64,000 nucleotides of DNA from Ricordea florida (taxonomy: Eukaryota > Cnidaria > Anthozoa > Corallimorpharia > Ricordeidae). The translations under genes were made by a program, and so were the position numbers. The notes beneath the pieces were generated by a model. That model saw only the letters and a list, made by a program, of their open reading frames with translations, had not been told where the DNA came from and ran no database searches. The stretch covers positions 1,549,001-1,613,000 of the forward strand of contig OX453278.1 of NCBI GenBank assembly GCA_949710005.1. Reading direction: 5' to 3'. Of this stretch, positions 12,129-22,845 are shown in pieces (the first letter of the stretch is position 1; each line of letters opens with the position of its first letter).

Positions 12129-13244
12129 TTAAAGGCATAACGTCTGAAGGCAAGGCCATCGGCGAAACTCGCTACTGGTGGCAAACAAGATGATGGGGTT
12201 TAGCACATGTTTTAAGTAGAAAAGTACCAACGTTATAAGATCCGCGTACCTAAATACCTTGGTAGTGCTAACGCCGGTGGGACCAAACTCGAAGACAAGC
12301 ATCATGACACCGCGTGGAATATAACACACTTGGAAAGCAAACACAAGAATCGCTAGCGTCTTAATCAGACGTTTCCGTTTCAGATATCGCTGGTTTAAAG
12401 CCGAACTGTTGCGTACTATGACAAAGCTGCCGTTCGGGGAGGTCGATCGAGCAGGCACGAGACGCGTCTGAAGAGTTTTCATAATCTTGAAATAGGCCAT
12501 GGTTTGGATGATGAGAGGAACGCCGATAAAGACGATAACAAGGTAGATCTGATAGATGGGGCGATAGAGTTCGAAGGGCCAAGCAACTGAGCATCTTTCC
12601 ACACCATTGAGGGTTTGTACCGTCGTGATCGCTGCCAGTGGCACTGAAGACATAATATAACAAATTGGCCAGATCGCAACGATAGTGAACTTGGCTATTC
12701 GCAGGGACATTTTTCGCTTCAGCGGTTTGACGATCGCTCTGAACCTCTCGAGGGCAATTGTGGTATGAGAGACAACCGACACAGTTACAAACAAGTCCTG
12801 CATCGGGGCAACAAGGCGGCAAAGCGCATCGCCAAAGGGCCAACCTACAAACACTTCGATAATCCTAATAGGAGAGGCTATGGTGGCCACGCAAAGGTCT
12901 CCAATGGCAATGTTCATGATGAACAAGTTGTACGGTGTTATCATCTCTGGCCAACGGTACACGATGTAAATGATGAGGGAATTGAGCACGATTCCAAACA
13001 CAGTGACAACTGAAAACAGAAGCGTTAGCATTATTTTGTACGTCATACGGGCAGTGGATTCGCTCGCAGGCGAGACTGTTAGTGGGGACGTTGTGGCATT
13101 GATCGCTTCAGAAACATTCCAAAACACTGTGGAAATTTGGGCTGCCATAATGCACGAAAAACGTTTTTTTTCCTTCTCCAAATGCAGGAGGGTTTGACCT
13201 TGAAAGACACTTCCTACCTCAGCGCCGAGCTTACGTTCAGACAA
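12129..13244 (-). CDS. rhodopsin-class G-protein-coupled receptor 2
   Basis: An intronless seven-helix receptor. The longest frame is 371 residues, but its first 32 are charged and unlike the paralogues. Met33 (codon at 13146-13148) opens a conventional glycosylated extracellular tail with NVS and NAT sequons at 43 and 49, so the true product is probably 339 residues. In long-form numbering: TM1 Asn88; TM2 Asp116; Cys142 and Cys218 for the extracellular disulfide; ERF at 166-168; Trp192 in TM4; Pro243 in TM5; CYIP at 307-310; NPIIL at 349-353. It shares the blocks ALER[YF]RA, Y[LC]KHV[LI]NP and FQ[IVL]C with receptors 1 and 3, which shows common descent. The tail after TM7 is very short (ends RRWPCLQTLCL), with two cysteines available for palmitoylation. 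Ligand unknown; a peptide or amine receptor cannot be chosen from sequence. Confidence 0.92.
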   Translation of the reverse strand: MSERKLGAEVGSVFQGQTLLHLEKEKKRFSCIMAAQISTVFWNVSEAINATTSPLTVSPASESTARMTYKIMLTLLFSVVTVFGIVLNSLIIYIVYRWPEMITPYNLFIMNIAIGDLCVATIASPIRIIEVFVGWPFGDALCRLVAPMQDLFVTVSVVSHTTIALERFRAIVKPLKRKMSLRIAKFTIVAIWPICYIMSSVPLAAITTVQTLNGVERCSVAWPFELYRPIYQIYLVIVFIGVPLIIQTMAYFKIMKTLQTRLVPARSTSPNGSFVIVRNSSALNQRYLKRKRLIKTLAILVFAFQVCYIPRGVMMLVFEFGPTGVSTTKVFRYADLITLVLFYLKHVLNPIILFATSSEFRRWPCLQTLCL

Positions 13245-13901
13245 ATGCGAATAAAATGTTCTCTCTAATGTAAATGTCTGAGCCCAGTCGATACGGATTT
13301 TATCCAGACTGACTCAGAGGCTGACAGCCGCGCATGTAGATCACACTTGATGCTTCTGAAAAGTGTGATGTGATTAACTCTTCATCGATCTAGTAAGTAG
13401 ATAAGCGTCTCCGACAGGCAAATTTGATATGGGTTGTGTCACAACAGAAGTGCGTGATATATAGCACCTGTAGAGAGTGATAACACTCCATAATTTAATG
13501 TGTTTTAGAAGGCGCACGCCGCGGCATCCGAAGAACAGTTAGTAAGTTGACCCGTGTATAACGAAAACCCGACAAACCACTGGGAACAAATCTTAGTTTC
13601 CAGAATGGCAGTACATTGCCATCATACAAAGGCACGTAAAAATAGTAATAAAATAACAAGAGTACAAATATCGGGGGAGGCGCTTTACAAATGCATTTAA
13701 TAACTCAAAACTGATTGCTTGGAGTATATATCAGTAATGTTGTGAGCGAAATCCTCTTAAACAATCAATAAGGCAGAGATTAAACATTTTGGTTTTTATG
13801 GCCCAAGAGGTCACTCATTATTTTTGCTGGATTACTCTGTGCTAAAAAAAAACTCTCAATACAGAGTGAAATTAAAACAATTAGCCGCGATTCCTTCCGT
13901 T
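13245..13901. other. intergenic, 5' flank of receptor 2
   Basis: Upstream flank of receptor 2 on the - strand. I see no TATA box that can be asserted and no further gene. Confidence 0.35.
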
Positions 13902-14720
13902 AGAAGTTAGAACCATACTGTATAGTAAATAAACAGTACCACTGTACAGTACTGTTCAGTAGCTTTACAAAGAATGGTCACACTGCATGGTTTGATCCAC
14001 AGAAGTTAGAACCACATTGTATAGTAAAACAAACAGTACCACAGCACAGTACTGTTCAGTAGCTTTACAAAGAATGGTCACACTGCATGGTTTGATCCAC
14101 AGAAGTTAGAACCACATTGTATAGTAAAACAAACAGTACCACAGTACAGTACTGTTCAGTAGCTTTCCACAGAATGGTCACACTGCATGGTTTGATCCTC
14201 AGATGAAAAAGTTAGAACCACACTGTATAGTAAAACAAACAGTACCACAGTACAGTACTGTTCAGTAGCTTTCCACAGAATGGTCACATTGCATGGTTTG
14301 ATCCTCAGATGAAAAAGTTAGAACCACACTGTATAGTAAAACAAACAGTATCACAGTACAGTACTGTTCAGTAGCTTTCCACAGAATGGTCACATTGTAT
14401 GGTTTGATCCTCAGATGACTAGGTTAAATTCACATTGTTCTGTAAAGTAAAAAGTACCCCAGTTCAATGTTCAGCAGCTTTCAAAGACATGGTCACACGG
14501 CATACTTCGATCCGCAGATGAAAGAGGTATAACTCCACTGTATAGTAAAACCAGAGTACAGTTAGGCGGGAAATTGTTCAAAGAATGGTCACACTGCAGG
14601 GTTTTATCTACTGATGAAAGATGAAAGTTAGAACCACGTTGCACCATAAAACAAACAGTGTTACTGTACTGCAGTAGAGTACTGTTCAGAAGCCTTCTTA
14701 AGAGTGGTTGTAATGCATGT
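13902..14720. repeat. minisatellite, about 100-106 bp unit, eight copies
   Basis: Tandem copies begin near 13902, 14001, 14101, 14201, 14307, 14413, 14516 and 14613. The first five are nearly identical; the last three are diverged and partly deleted. Each good unit contains GTTAGAACCACA, the near-palindrome ACAGTACAGTACTGTTCAGT, then AATGGTCACACTGCATGGTT and TTTGATCC. The unit grew from 100 to 106 bp by gaining a short AGATGAAAAA segment after copy 3. No coding sense was found. Confidence 0.9.
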
Positions 14721-16901
14721 TTCGTTTTTCGCTTGCTCAAATCAAAATTTCAAAACGGGGAAAACTTCAGTCTTTCGTTTGCGAGAGGGCTAAGCCAGTA
14801 AACGTAATGCCATTTGGTTTTTCGTAAATGGAGGTAAAGAAAGCGCAGGTTTATCACCTGAAAGCCCTGTTAGTTCGAGGGGTAATACTCCAAAACTAAT
14901 ATAGCAATGATAAAAACTCAGTACCACAAGACTGTTATATACATTGGCCGAAAACGATGAAACTGCATGAGTTATTGCTACAAGCATCTCAAACGCTCTC
15001 TTTATCTGTAAGTACTTTGAAACATTTTCCACATAACCTAGTGTCCTTTCAAGCGAAAAGTGTAATTTGACAATGATTGTGGTGGGTGTATGCCATACCA
15101 CCCGTGTCGCTGCAAAGTCTCGAATATGAATAAAAGACGTCAAAGGTTTTCTCCTTGCACTTGTGTCTAGCATATATAACCTGCATTAAAGATTCTTACA
15201 ATTTGGTGGCAACGCCAGCTCTTCAAGTTTAAACAAAGTCGGGTCAGTTAGATGTTCCACAGAGATATTAAAACCAAAAGAACGCCCCTTTGGTGATAGA
15301 GGAGCCTGGCGATAATCTACCTAAGGTCGTGTACAGTGCAATCAACCGTTTAAACCCAAACCGCTTATGGCTGAAAGGAACCAATTCGAAAACGATATCA
15401 TATCAGTCTATACTAATCGAGTTAAACTGATGAAGTACCGAATCCTATTCGTGATAACTACCCGTATTTCTAACGTAACATGACACCAAGTCGGAACGAA
15501 CAGTACCAATTACCGTTAACACATGCTGTCTTCAGATTAGCGTGCTGACAGCAGTTTGGCAATTCCAAAGAGAGGAGCCTTATCGCGCGATGAAAAGCGT
15601 CGCTCATGCAAAGTTGGAAACATCTGGCACTGCTAAGATTCCAAAACAAATCTGTTCATGCCGCACATACCTGTGAGACAAGGCTGGTCGATTAAAAGGG
15701 ACGCCATAACGGAGCCTTTAAGTGTGAAACACGTCAACCGGGACAAAATGCTAGCCAAGGTAGCGAAAGTCCAAAGCTCATTTGTTTTTAAAAATTCAAA
15801 ACGGAAAGTCAGTCAATGTTAATTTGAACTCACGCGCGGCAAAACTGGATCAGACTTTCTTCTCTGTGGTCTCAGTCTGTCTTACAACAAAAAAAAAAAA
15901 AACAAAAGAAAAACACCAGCGCATTGAGACCCTCGAAGATGTATTGTGTGAAGTGTTTTCCAAGACCACAAGAAGGGCAAGGGTCTTCAAAGTCCAAAAT
16001 TCCTATTTGCGTGTAGATGGCGCCACCGTCACACCATGAGCTACGAATATGGGGTTCCGGACACAGTGTGTGAGGGTATTGAACAGTTGCATAGCATCTC
16101 ATGTTAACCTCTATTTTAATTTTCTATTTCACAACAGACCTCGCTGTTATTAGGAGTGGGAGCGTTGTCTGTTATCCTGCGCCTGAGACACCACATGACC
16201 CCTATTAACGGTATTTTCTTGATTTGATAAGCACTGTGAGCAGCGAAACAGCTGTCTGTGGATGGCACTGTGATCTGTTACTGTTTCAGTACCTATCATT
16301 TTCAGTGATGTCTTTGTTAAGTCAAACTCTTTGAACAAAAACTATTGTTTTCGGCTACTTGCTGTTTCCATTGGGTAGGATATTGTGCACATTTTCAGTT
16401 TATAATTTTACAATTTCAAATGATTAATTTTCATTTTGTTTCTTCACTCATGAAAAGCAGCATGGTTTTTATCTGAAATGGGAGGAAACTAAGTTCTACT
16501 CCACCAGAAGACCACGTGACCTCTTCCTCATCTCCATCCGGGATTTCCAGAAGATTACACCTGAAGTTCAAACGTTAAAACCGACTTGATTACCTTTTCT
16601 ACATGCGTTTTATCTAAAGTTACTAACTCCATTTCTAGAGGAGAACTGAACATCAGAAACCAGGAGCTCCTGCAGAAACGTAATTTTTATGACCACTTTA
16701 AATCATAGGAATAAGTAAGATTTGTACTCAACTTGAATTTTACCTATCAATATTGAGAAGAACGGCGAAAACCGAGCTCATTTATGAATTTGAACATCCG
16801 TCATTATGGGCATATTTTCTTCCAGTTACTTCCAAAAAAGGAATGCATGCTGCCATGTTGTGACGTCACTACACATCAAGGATAAACATAAAAAATGGTA
16901 G
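14721..16901. other. intergenic, no gene established
   Basis: Several open stretches (14790-15173, 15782-16102, 16150-16338) carry no recognised domain and lack matching splice signals. An A-run interrupted by single C and G lies at about 15889-15911. I cannot exclude a short unrecognised exon. Confidence 0.35.
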
Positions 16902-17076
16902 AGTTCGAGCTTTCTGGAACCTATCAGAGAGAACTCGGGATCCGAGGAGGAAATTCCTGAAAGTAATGCTCCACGAAGAGGAACTACATCGTGGTGGCAA
17001 TGTGAATGTTGGGAGGGACAACAGGAGAAGTGCTTGTGCTGCCACGAGATGGAGGAAGCCACGATTAAAATTTCAA
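16902..17076 (+). pseudogene. cysteine-rich fragment, possibly P2X7 ballast-like
   Basis: A frame open from 16902 reads an acidic stretch (SGSEEEIPESNAPRRG), then WWQCECWEGQQEKCLCCHEM. Spacing of Trp and Cys (WxCxC...CxCCHE) resembles the cytoplasmic zinc-binding ballast domain first seen in P2X7 and widespread as stand-alone proteins in cnidarians. A donor-like GTAAAT follows at about 17077. No flanking exons were found, so this could be an orphan exon, a gene relic or chance similarity. Confidence 0.3.
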
Positions 17077-17148
17077 GTAAATTGTCTTTTTGAATCCAGG
17101 AGATTATATTTGCATTTCGTAAACAGTTAATAAAGTAGAAGCTGTTGT

Positions 17149-17600
17149 TTGATGTATTTTGTTAAGTCGTCAGAAGCATTTGAAAGCGCGAACGTCATTT
17201 TTTACGAATTTGTAATGTACTGTTTCTGCTTACTCAGATATAAATGTCATGTTTCTTCAAATTTATCATTGAACGATCATATTGACTTAATTATAAGTAA
17301 AGGAAACAAGATGTTGGGCATTATATACAGAACTTGTACTAATGAATGTGATTCTATATAAATCGATGGTGCGACCGCAGTTGGAGTAAGCATCTCAAGT
17401 TTGATCTCCCTACACAACAGAAAAAAATCATGGCCCTGAAGCGTGTTCAAAGACGCGCCACCAAATTTATCCTGAAATGTGAGTTAACTCATCCAGAACG
17501 TTTAGTTAAATTAGGTCTTTTGCTCCTTCAGTTTAGAAGGGAGGGTTTAAATAAATGTTTCTTTTTTAAATGGCACATTGATTTTGACATTCTAGCGTAT
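17149..17600 (+). pseudogene. LINE reverse transcriptase C-terminal relic
   Basis: Broken frames match the region after the reverse transcriptase core of CR1/jockey-type LINEs: LSLNDHIDLIISKGNKMLGI near 17259-17318, then in another frame MVRPQLE, then ALKRVQRRATKFIL at 17433-17474 (the family's VQRRATKYI block). Frameshifts and stops make it inactive. It ends just before an (AAT)n run. Confidence 0.7.
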
Positions 17601-17618
17601 GTTAGCTTCAAATCATAC

Positions 17619-17619
<1 letters not shown>

Positions 17620-17662
<43 letters not shown>
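17620..17662. repeat. (AAT)n microsatellite
   Basis: About 14 trinucleotide repeats, lying between a LINE relic and a foldback element. Confidence 0.95.
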
Positions 17663-17663
<1 letters not shown>

Positions 17664-17744
17664 CATAACTATAACAAAATTCTCAAATCCGATTGGCTAT
17701 CAACTGCCCTGATTTCAGCCTTAATAGGACAGTCAAATAGGACA

Positions 17745-17779
<35 letters not shown>

Positions 17780-18045
17780 CCATCACGCTTTTTTTTCACT
17801 TCTGGTATAAAAAATCTTGGAATTTCATGTGTTTTGATTAAAAGAAAGAAGTTTATTCATCACAAATTTTGTTAAAGTTATGATTAATTGGTAATAAGAC
17901 TTTGTGTCGTCCAATTCGGTCTGCAATCATACTCGTGATTAAACAAATCGGACTCCCGCTACGCGGTCGTCCGATTTTGTTAATCACTCGTATGATTACA
18001 GACCGAATTGGACTCCACTCAGTCCTATTACCATTACTAATTATA
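17663..18045. mobile_element. foldback element, copy 1 (partner at 40702)
   Basis: Nearly identical over about 380 bp to 40702-41093. It begins CATAACTATAACAAAATTC. Its right part folds back: GGTAATAAGACTTTGTGTCG, CAATTCGGTCTGCAATCAT and AAATCGGAC are answered by their complements up to GTCCTATTACC, with the loop at the CCCGCTACGCGG segment near 17955-17970. It has no coding capacity. The left border merges with the AAT run, so no target duplication can be read here. Confidence 0.8.
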
Positions 18046-18306
18046 TAGCAGTCAGTTAATCCAGTATTGCCAGCACGGCTATTATCCTTTAATTTTTCAG
18101 AACTGTCCAATTTGGGATTTAATTTGGACAGTTTTCAATATGGAATTTGAGTAAAAATGCAGAAACTGTCCTATTTGGGAAAAAATAGGTCAGTTTGTTT
18201 CAGCCAATGAAATCCAAGAAAAAACAATAGATTGTGAAACCAACCAATCAGCCGTGAAGAAACGTCAGAACTGAAAGCAGGACAGGTCGCCATTGTTGTT
18301 GACAAC

Positions 18307-18513
18307 ATGGAGGAATTCAGTGAAGAAAATTTGCCAAATTTTTCCATCTTTAGCAGTTCTAACACAAATGAGAGAATTTCATGGTTGCAGGAAGAGGAAA
18401 TTAGTACTCTTAAAAGCAGAAACGAAAACTCAAACACCGCCAAGAGCACAAAAACGTGGCTCAACGTTTTCAACGAGTGGAAACTCCAGCGTAACGAAGC
18501 TAAGTACCCGTAA
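18307..18513 (+). pseudogene. Crypton-like N-terminal fragment
   Basis: A 68-residue frame starts MEEFSEENLPNFSIF and contains ISWLQEEEISTLKSRNENSN and STKTWLNVFNEWKLQRNE. This pattern, a short acidic leader then a KSTKTWLxVFxxW helix, resembles the core-binding start of tyrosine-recombinase (Crypton/DUF3504) proteins that are abundant in cnidarians. It stops at 18513 with no catalytic part. Foldback sequence flanks it on both sides (17663-18045 and 18591-18727), which suggests a decayed composite element. The assignment is from memory of family style, not a search. Confidence 0.4.
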
Positions 18514-18590
18514 GCAACGTAAGTTCCCATAGTTTTCCTCGCGAAGCTGTATTTCCTCACTAGCTATATAATTAATAAGTAACAGGACCA

Positions 18591-18727
18591 CATGCTTGTC
18601 CAATTTGGAAATAATTGGATGAAAAAAATTCCTCTGACAGCCAAATTGGACTCGGCCTACGGCCTCGTCCAATTTTGGCTGTCCTCGGAATTTTTTTCAT
18701 CCAATTATTTCCAAATTGGACAGCATG
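18591..18727. repeat. 137-bp hairpin (foldback)
   Basis: CATGCTTGTCCAATTTGG at the left returns as CCAAATTGGACAGCATG at the right. The arms are about 60 bp each, through AATAATTGGATGAAAAAAATTCC and the CTGACAGCCAAATTGGAC block, around a CGGCCTACGGCC loop. Outside the arms, AGTAACAGGAC and GTCCTATTAC are again complementary and match the termini of the 17663 and 40702 elements, so this is a relative of that family. Confidence 0.85.
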
Positions 18728-19259
18728 TAGTCCTATTACATATACTAATAATAATAATAACAATAGCATTTATTTATTCACGATAAGTCAATACAGCTTT
18801 CGGGTCGTGAGCTTAACTACAAAAAAAATTACGAAAGTCTAATATACAGTTCACAAGTTATAAACAAGAGCGCATCAAGCCGGTCTACTTACTGCGACCA
18901 CCCGAACTAAGGTTATCCAAACAAATTTTCATACAATTTATCCAATCACGATCGAGAATCTAAAAAACAGAATCTCTACAAATGTTTTAAATGCACACAA
19001 TTTGCTCTACAACTGTACAAAAAGTATCAAGATTGAAAAGGAATCATCTTAGTCGGTAGAAACTCGCCACAATTCTGTTGTTCAGCGTCAAAAACAGACA
19101 TTGAAAATTTGTATGAAAATTCATTTGGGTGGCCTGGGTTTGAGTAGTCACACTGTAATTATGTCGCAATTTTCAAGGAATTTCGGAATTTCCCTGGGTC
19201 ACTGATCAACCTCGTGTTATTACTTAATGAGTTCAAATATGCTATAGCAGTTTCAAAGC
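18728..19259. other. intergenic, no gene seen
   Basis: Short AAT-rich run near 18747-18768, then unremarkable spacer up to the LINE ORF1 relic. Confidence 0.4.
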
Positions 19260-20012
19260 TTAACAGTCTTGAACCGTGTCAGTCCTAAGTTTAGGTAGCG
19301 TCAGAGTCATTTCTCGTCGAAGGTTGTATTTTGACGGGTTCTTTATAAATAGTGATAATGAAGGTGTCGGCAACCATAACTCCCTTTGTGATACAGCATC
19401 CTTGTCTTCTTTCACAACAAATATTGCGATGATCGGGCGAGGGCGAGCTGGAGTAGCGCCATTGTTTTGTGGTTTGCCAACGCGGTGGACAGCGTGGAAA
19501 CGAATCTCCTCCGTGTTCACTTTAAGATCATTTTCTAGAACATCATGGATGATATCCTGACAGTTTTCGCCTCGACTTTCGGGGATACTCATGAAACGCA
19601 AATTTTCTCGTCTTGTATAGTTCTCAAGAGCGACTAGGTTCTCCTGGGTTTCTCTCGAAGCAGGTTTAAGCTTCTCGTTTTCGGCTTGGAGCTTTTTCAA
19701 ATCGGCTTTTAGACTTTGAAATTCCGCAGTTTGCTCGTCCATCAGTTTTTGGTGAGAGCTTTTTTAATCTTTCAGGGCTTTGGACTCTTGCTATAGGTCT
19801 TCGATGCTTGCCCACGCGTAGTTCACAGATTTCTCTAATTCGCTGAGAGTTTATTTGACGGAATTAATTTCATGTTTGAATTCACACGTAAGTTCAGAGA
19901 TCTGTGTGTGTAAATTGGAGAAATTGCCTTCCATACGAGATTCTATGGCGATTAACTTGTCGAGGAGTATTTCCATAGAGATAATCGAATCAGTCTTCTG
20001 ATTTCCTTCCAT
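19260..20012 (-). pseudogene. LINE ORF1 (L1 ORF1p/transposase 22-like), broken
   Basis: Reading on the - strand from MEGNQKTDSIIS (Met at 20010-20012): a Lys/Glu-rich coiled coil (SLKADLKKLQAENEKLK near 19682-19733), then LENYTRRENLRFMSIPES and VHRVGKP, the RRM-like and C-terminal blocks of L1-type ORF1 RNA-binding proteins. Its role would be to coat LINE RNA. At least three in-frame stops lie between 19740 and 19855, so the copy is dead. Only the upstream untranslated part (20084-20204) recurs, at 24.3 kb; I found no ORF2 next to it. Confidence 0.75.
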
Positions 20013-20083
20013 TTCTTCGCTTCTAGGCGGAGCTTGAACTTGACGATCGTTCCGAGCGCTTTGACATGAGTACAAGCGCTTCG

Positions 20084-20204
20084 TGTTCTTATAAAGCTTC
20101 ACTGTAAATGATAAAACAGTACCCAAGAGATGTACAGAAAATCTTAATACAAAACACCAAGCACCGTGTGCGTGGAATCGGGCGAAATTAAAATCATCTC
20201 TACA
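20084..20204 (-). repeat. LINE 5' leader segment, copy A
   Basis: This 121-bp block, directly upstream of the ORF1 relic, recurs at 24270-24402 in the same orientation with a few small insertions. It contains ACAGTACCCAAGAGATGTAC and ACCGTGTGCGTGGAATCGGG. It is probably the 5' untranslated part of the LINE. Confidence 0.75.
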
Positions 20205-22193
20205 TGAGTACAAACAGCAAACAACAAATATATCCACTTACCGGTGTATAGATACTAAAAGGACATCAGTGCGTATATTTAAGGAGCCTAAACGGTCAGT
20301 GTGGCTCTTCTCAACTGAGGCATCAGAGAGCGCAGAGTACACGTCCACCCGCCATGGAGACCGCCATCGCGGGTTTGTGCCAAGTTCCCGGGAGGAGAGT
20401 ACCACGACAACTAAATAACACGTGTGTAAACATATCTCCTGTTGGGCGTTAAATCGTACGACTTCTTTATTTGCCGGATCCACAAAGAAAGTTAACTTGG
20501 CTATCCATCTACTCTTTATTTCTTTGAAATTTCGCATTTTTGCTGGAGTGCATAGTGACTTAACGCACGGGATCCAAGCCTTCAAGATGGCGGTCACGAT
20601 GGCAGTGATGATGGCGGACGCTCAGCTTCGGTAAAAGGCTGCGGATTTTCATTGTTTTCGTCAATATTGGAAGGCAAGATTTAATTTATTCTTGTTGTTG
20701 GGTACAAATCTTACTTAATAAAAAAATCTCTATGATTTAAAGTGATAATAAAAATTACGATTTCTAGTGTTCAGTTCTCCTTTAAGCCCCATTCATCACA
20801 TACAGTGCCACTGAGAGGAAAGTGAAAGGATGTCAACACAGTCCTTTATTCATGATCATTCCCTTATATTCTCATTACCTGTAGGCTCCTATTATCACTA
20901 AATACTAATATCACTCGGAGAAATTTGATGCTGATCACTATAGGAAAGTAAAGGTTCACTCTCTTTGCGCATTGCTCGTAGGCTGCCTAAGGATCGATGT
21001 TTCCGCTCATCTCGCTGAATATTGAGCAAACTTGATGGTTCAGTTGAAATAAGGGTAAAAGGCACGTGTCAATTAATTTACACGTGCTGGAGTTTACATG
21101 AAAAAAAAAAAACCAAATCGCCCGCCATCTTTTATTCTCAAACCGCAAGCGTACATTATTCCAGTTTAAAGCAGTTTATTTTTTTTAAAAAAAAGGAATC
21201 ACACACTAATTCGCAAGATGCTGACCATTAGTCTTCTGAGAGAGCCACAAACTCACTCATACGTCAGTTCAGGAATTGATTTGATATACAAGAGCTGAAG
21301 ATTTCACCCTATTCCTATCATCTGTGTATTTGACAACGTATTAGTCAAGGGGAAGTCTACTCAGGAGATTACAAGCAACACCTTACATGTAGTCTTGGAA
21401 ACGGGTTTAACAAAATCTCTATAACAATGGGGTAAATGACAATGACTCGAGAGACTAAAGCAAAAGACGAACATAAACCACCAGAGGAAGCGGGCCTTAC
21501 TCTGCTTGTAACAAGACGTAGAATTGGTTGATGACATAATAGGGCAAAAAACAGAGACAGTCGTTTTAGACCGAAAAAATAAAAATAGAGGTACAAGATA
21601 TGAAAGAGTGATAAGGTTTAACAAGGTATGGCTCAACCGCTGGACGAAATCTGCCCGTTTACACCGCAAAGTTTTACATGGGAGGGGACGGACAGAGAGA
21701 AAAAAAATGAACTTCATATGGAACAGATGTCAAACGCTTTCAGAAGATGATAATGGATATTGCTGCTAAATGTTAAAGCGTTTAATGTATAGCAACAAGA
21801 TTAAAGCCAAAAAGTCCGCGACCAAAAACAAAATCTTTATTCAATCCACAAACAACATTTTTAATTTGACTATTATCTTATGACTATTGAGAATAAATGA
21901 TTTTGCAATTTGTAACGGAGCAAACTGCCATTTTGTTTGAACTCTGAACTGTAGAATACATATATCTACGTCACAAAAGAGGACCCTCTGGTTGCTATGA
22001 CTACCAACAAGCGCACTACCAACTGAATACAGCGGACAATGTGATAAAACAGCCAAATAATGATACATGAGAAAAAGCAATTTTACGATTGTTTGAGCCG
22101 TGTCTTTCCTGTTCAATATAACATTTGGCTCCAAAAAAAATAACAAATAACAGAACTTCCGCGTACGTAAAAATATTCGAGGGTTTAAATGGG
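20205..22193. other. intergenic, no gene established
   Basis: 20205-20640 may be the rest of the LINE leader. Its + strand shows three AAGATGGCGG/GATGGCGG boxes near 20584-20618. A stretch near 20850-20965 (TTCTCATTACCTG ... GATGCTGATCACTATAG) weakly resembles the piggyBac-like MITE at 34.3 and 36.6 kb. Nothing else was recognised. Confidence 0.35.
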
Positions 22194-22360
22194 ATTAACC
22201 GTTACCCGTAAAACGGGCAAAAAAATTAGCCGTTAGGCGTAAATATTGAAAAATTTTAGCCGTTAGCCGTAAAAAACATTAACCATTAGTCGTAAAACAG
22301 CCAAAAATATTAACCGTTAGCCGTAAAACAGTAAAAAATATTAACCGTTAGCCGTAAAAG
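22194..22360. repeat. 31-bp tandem repeat, six degenerate copies
   Basis: Repeats of ATTAACCGTTAGCCGTAAAA followed by an A-rich spacer (CAGCCAAAAAT or variants), at roughly 31-bp intervals. The last two copies are the best preserved. Confidence 0.85.
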
Positions 22361-22845
22361 TCATCACCCCATTGAGACCTTCATATCCTGCAAGCGCAAA
22401 CAAAAATATAACAAGACAAACTTGAAGGGGACGCTTTCGTGATCTACGAATGCCTTGTATTTGCGAAGGTGGACTTCAACACACTTTTGAACAATACGCG
22501 GGCATGAAGAAGTAAAACAATCACTGAATTAAATCATTTTTTTTCTCTTTAAAACCTCGAATAACTAAATCACGACCATCTTGAACCTTAAAAGCAACTG
22601 ACTCATTTGATTGATTGAAAAATATCATCGTTAAAAGAGAGTGTTTTTAAAAAGCGTGAACATAAAAACTGCTATGGTTTTATTGAAGTGCCGGGACGGC
22701 GATCTGATAAGGGAACACTCCATCTGCCATGGTCGGGCTTTTAGTCTAGCTTTTTACGCTGTTTGAAAACTACAGAGAATTGCTTTCGAAAGTCAATACT
22801 AAAGAAAACATATTAAAAAAATAAAAAAAAAACAACAAACGAGAT
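22361..22845. other. 3' flank of receptor 3, no gene seen
   Basis: No exon or mobile element recognised. An A-rich run at 22816-22831 lies just past the stop codon of receptor 3. Confidence 0.4.

Noticed and set aside
12361-12843. 160-codon frame on the - strand
   Set aside because: Shadow frame of receptor 2, which has a complete seven-helix reading in another frame.
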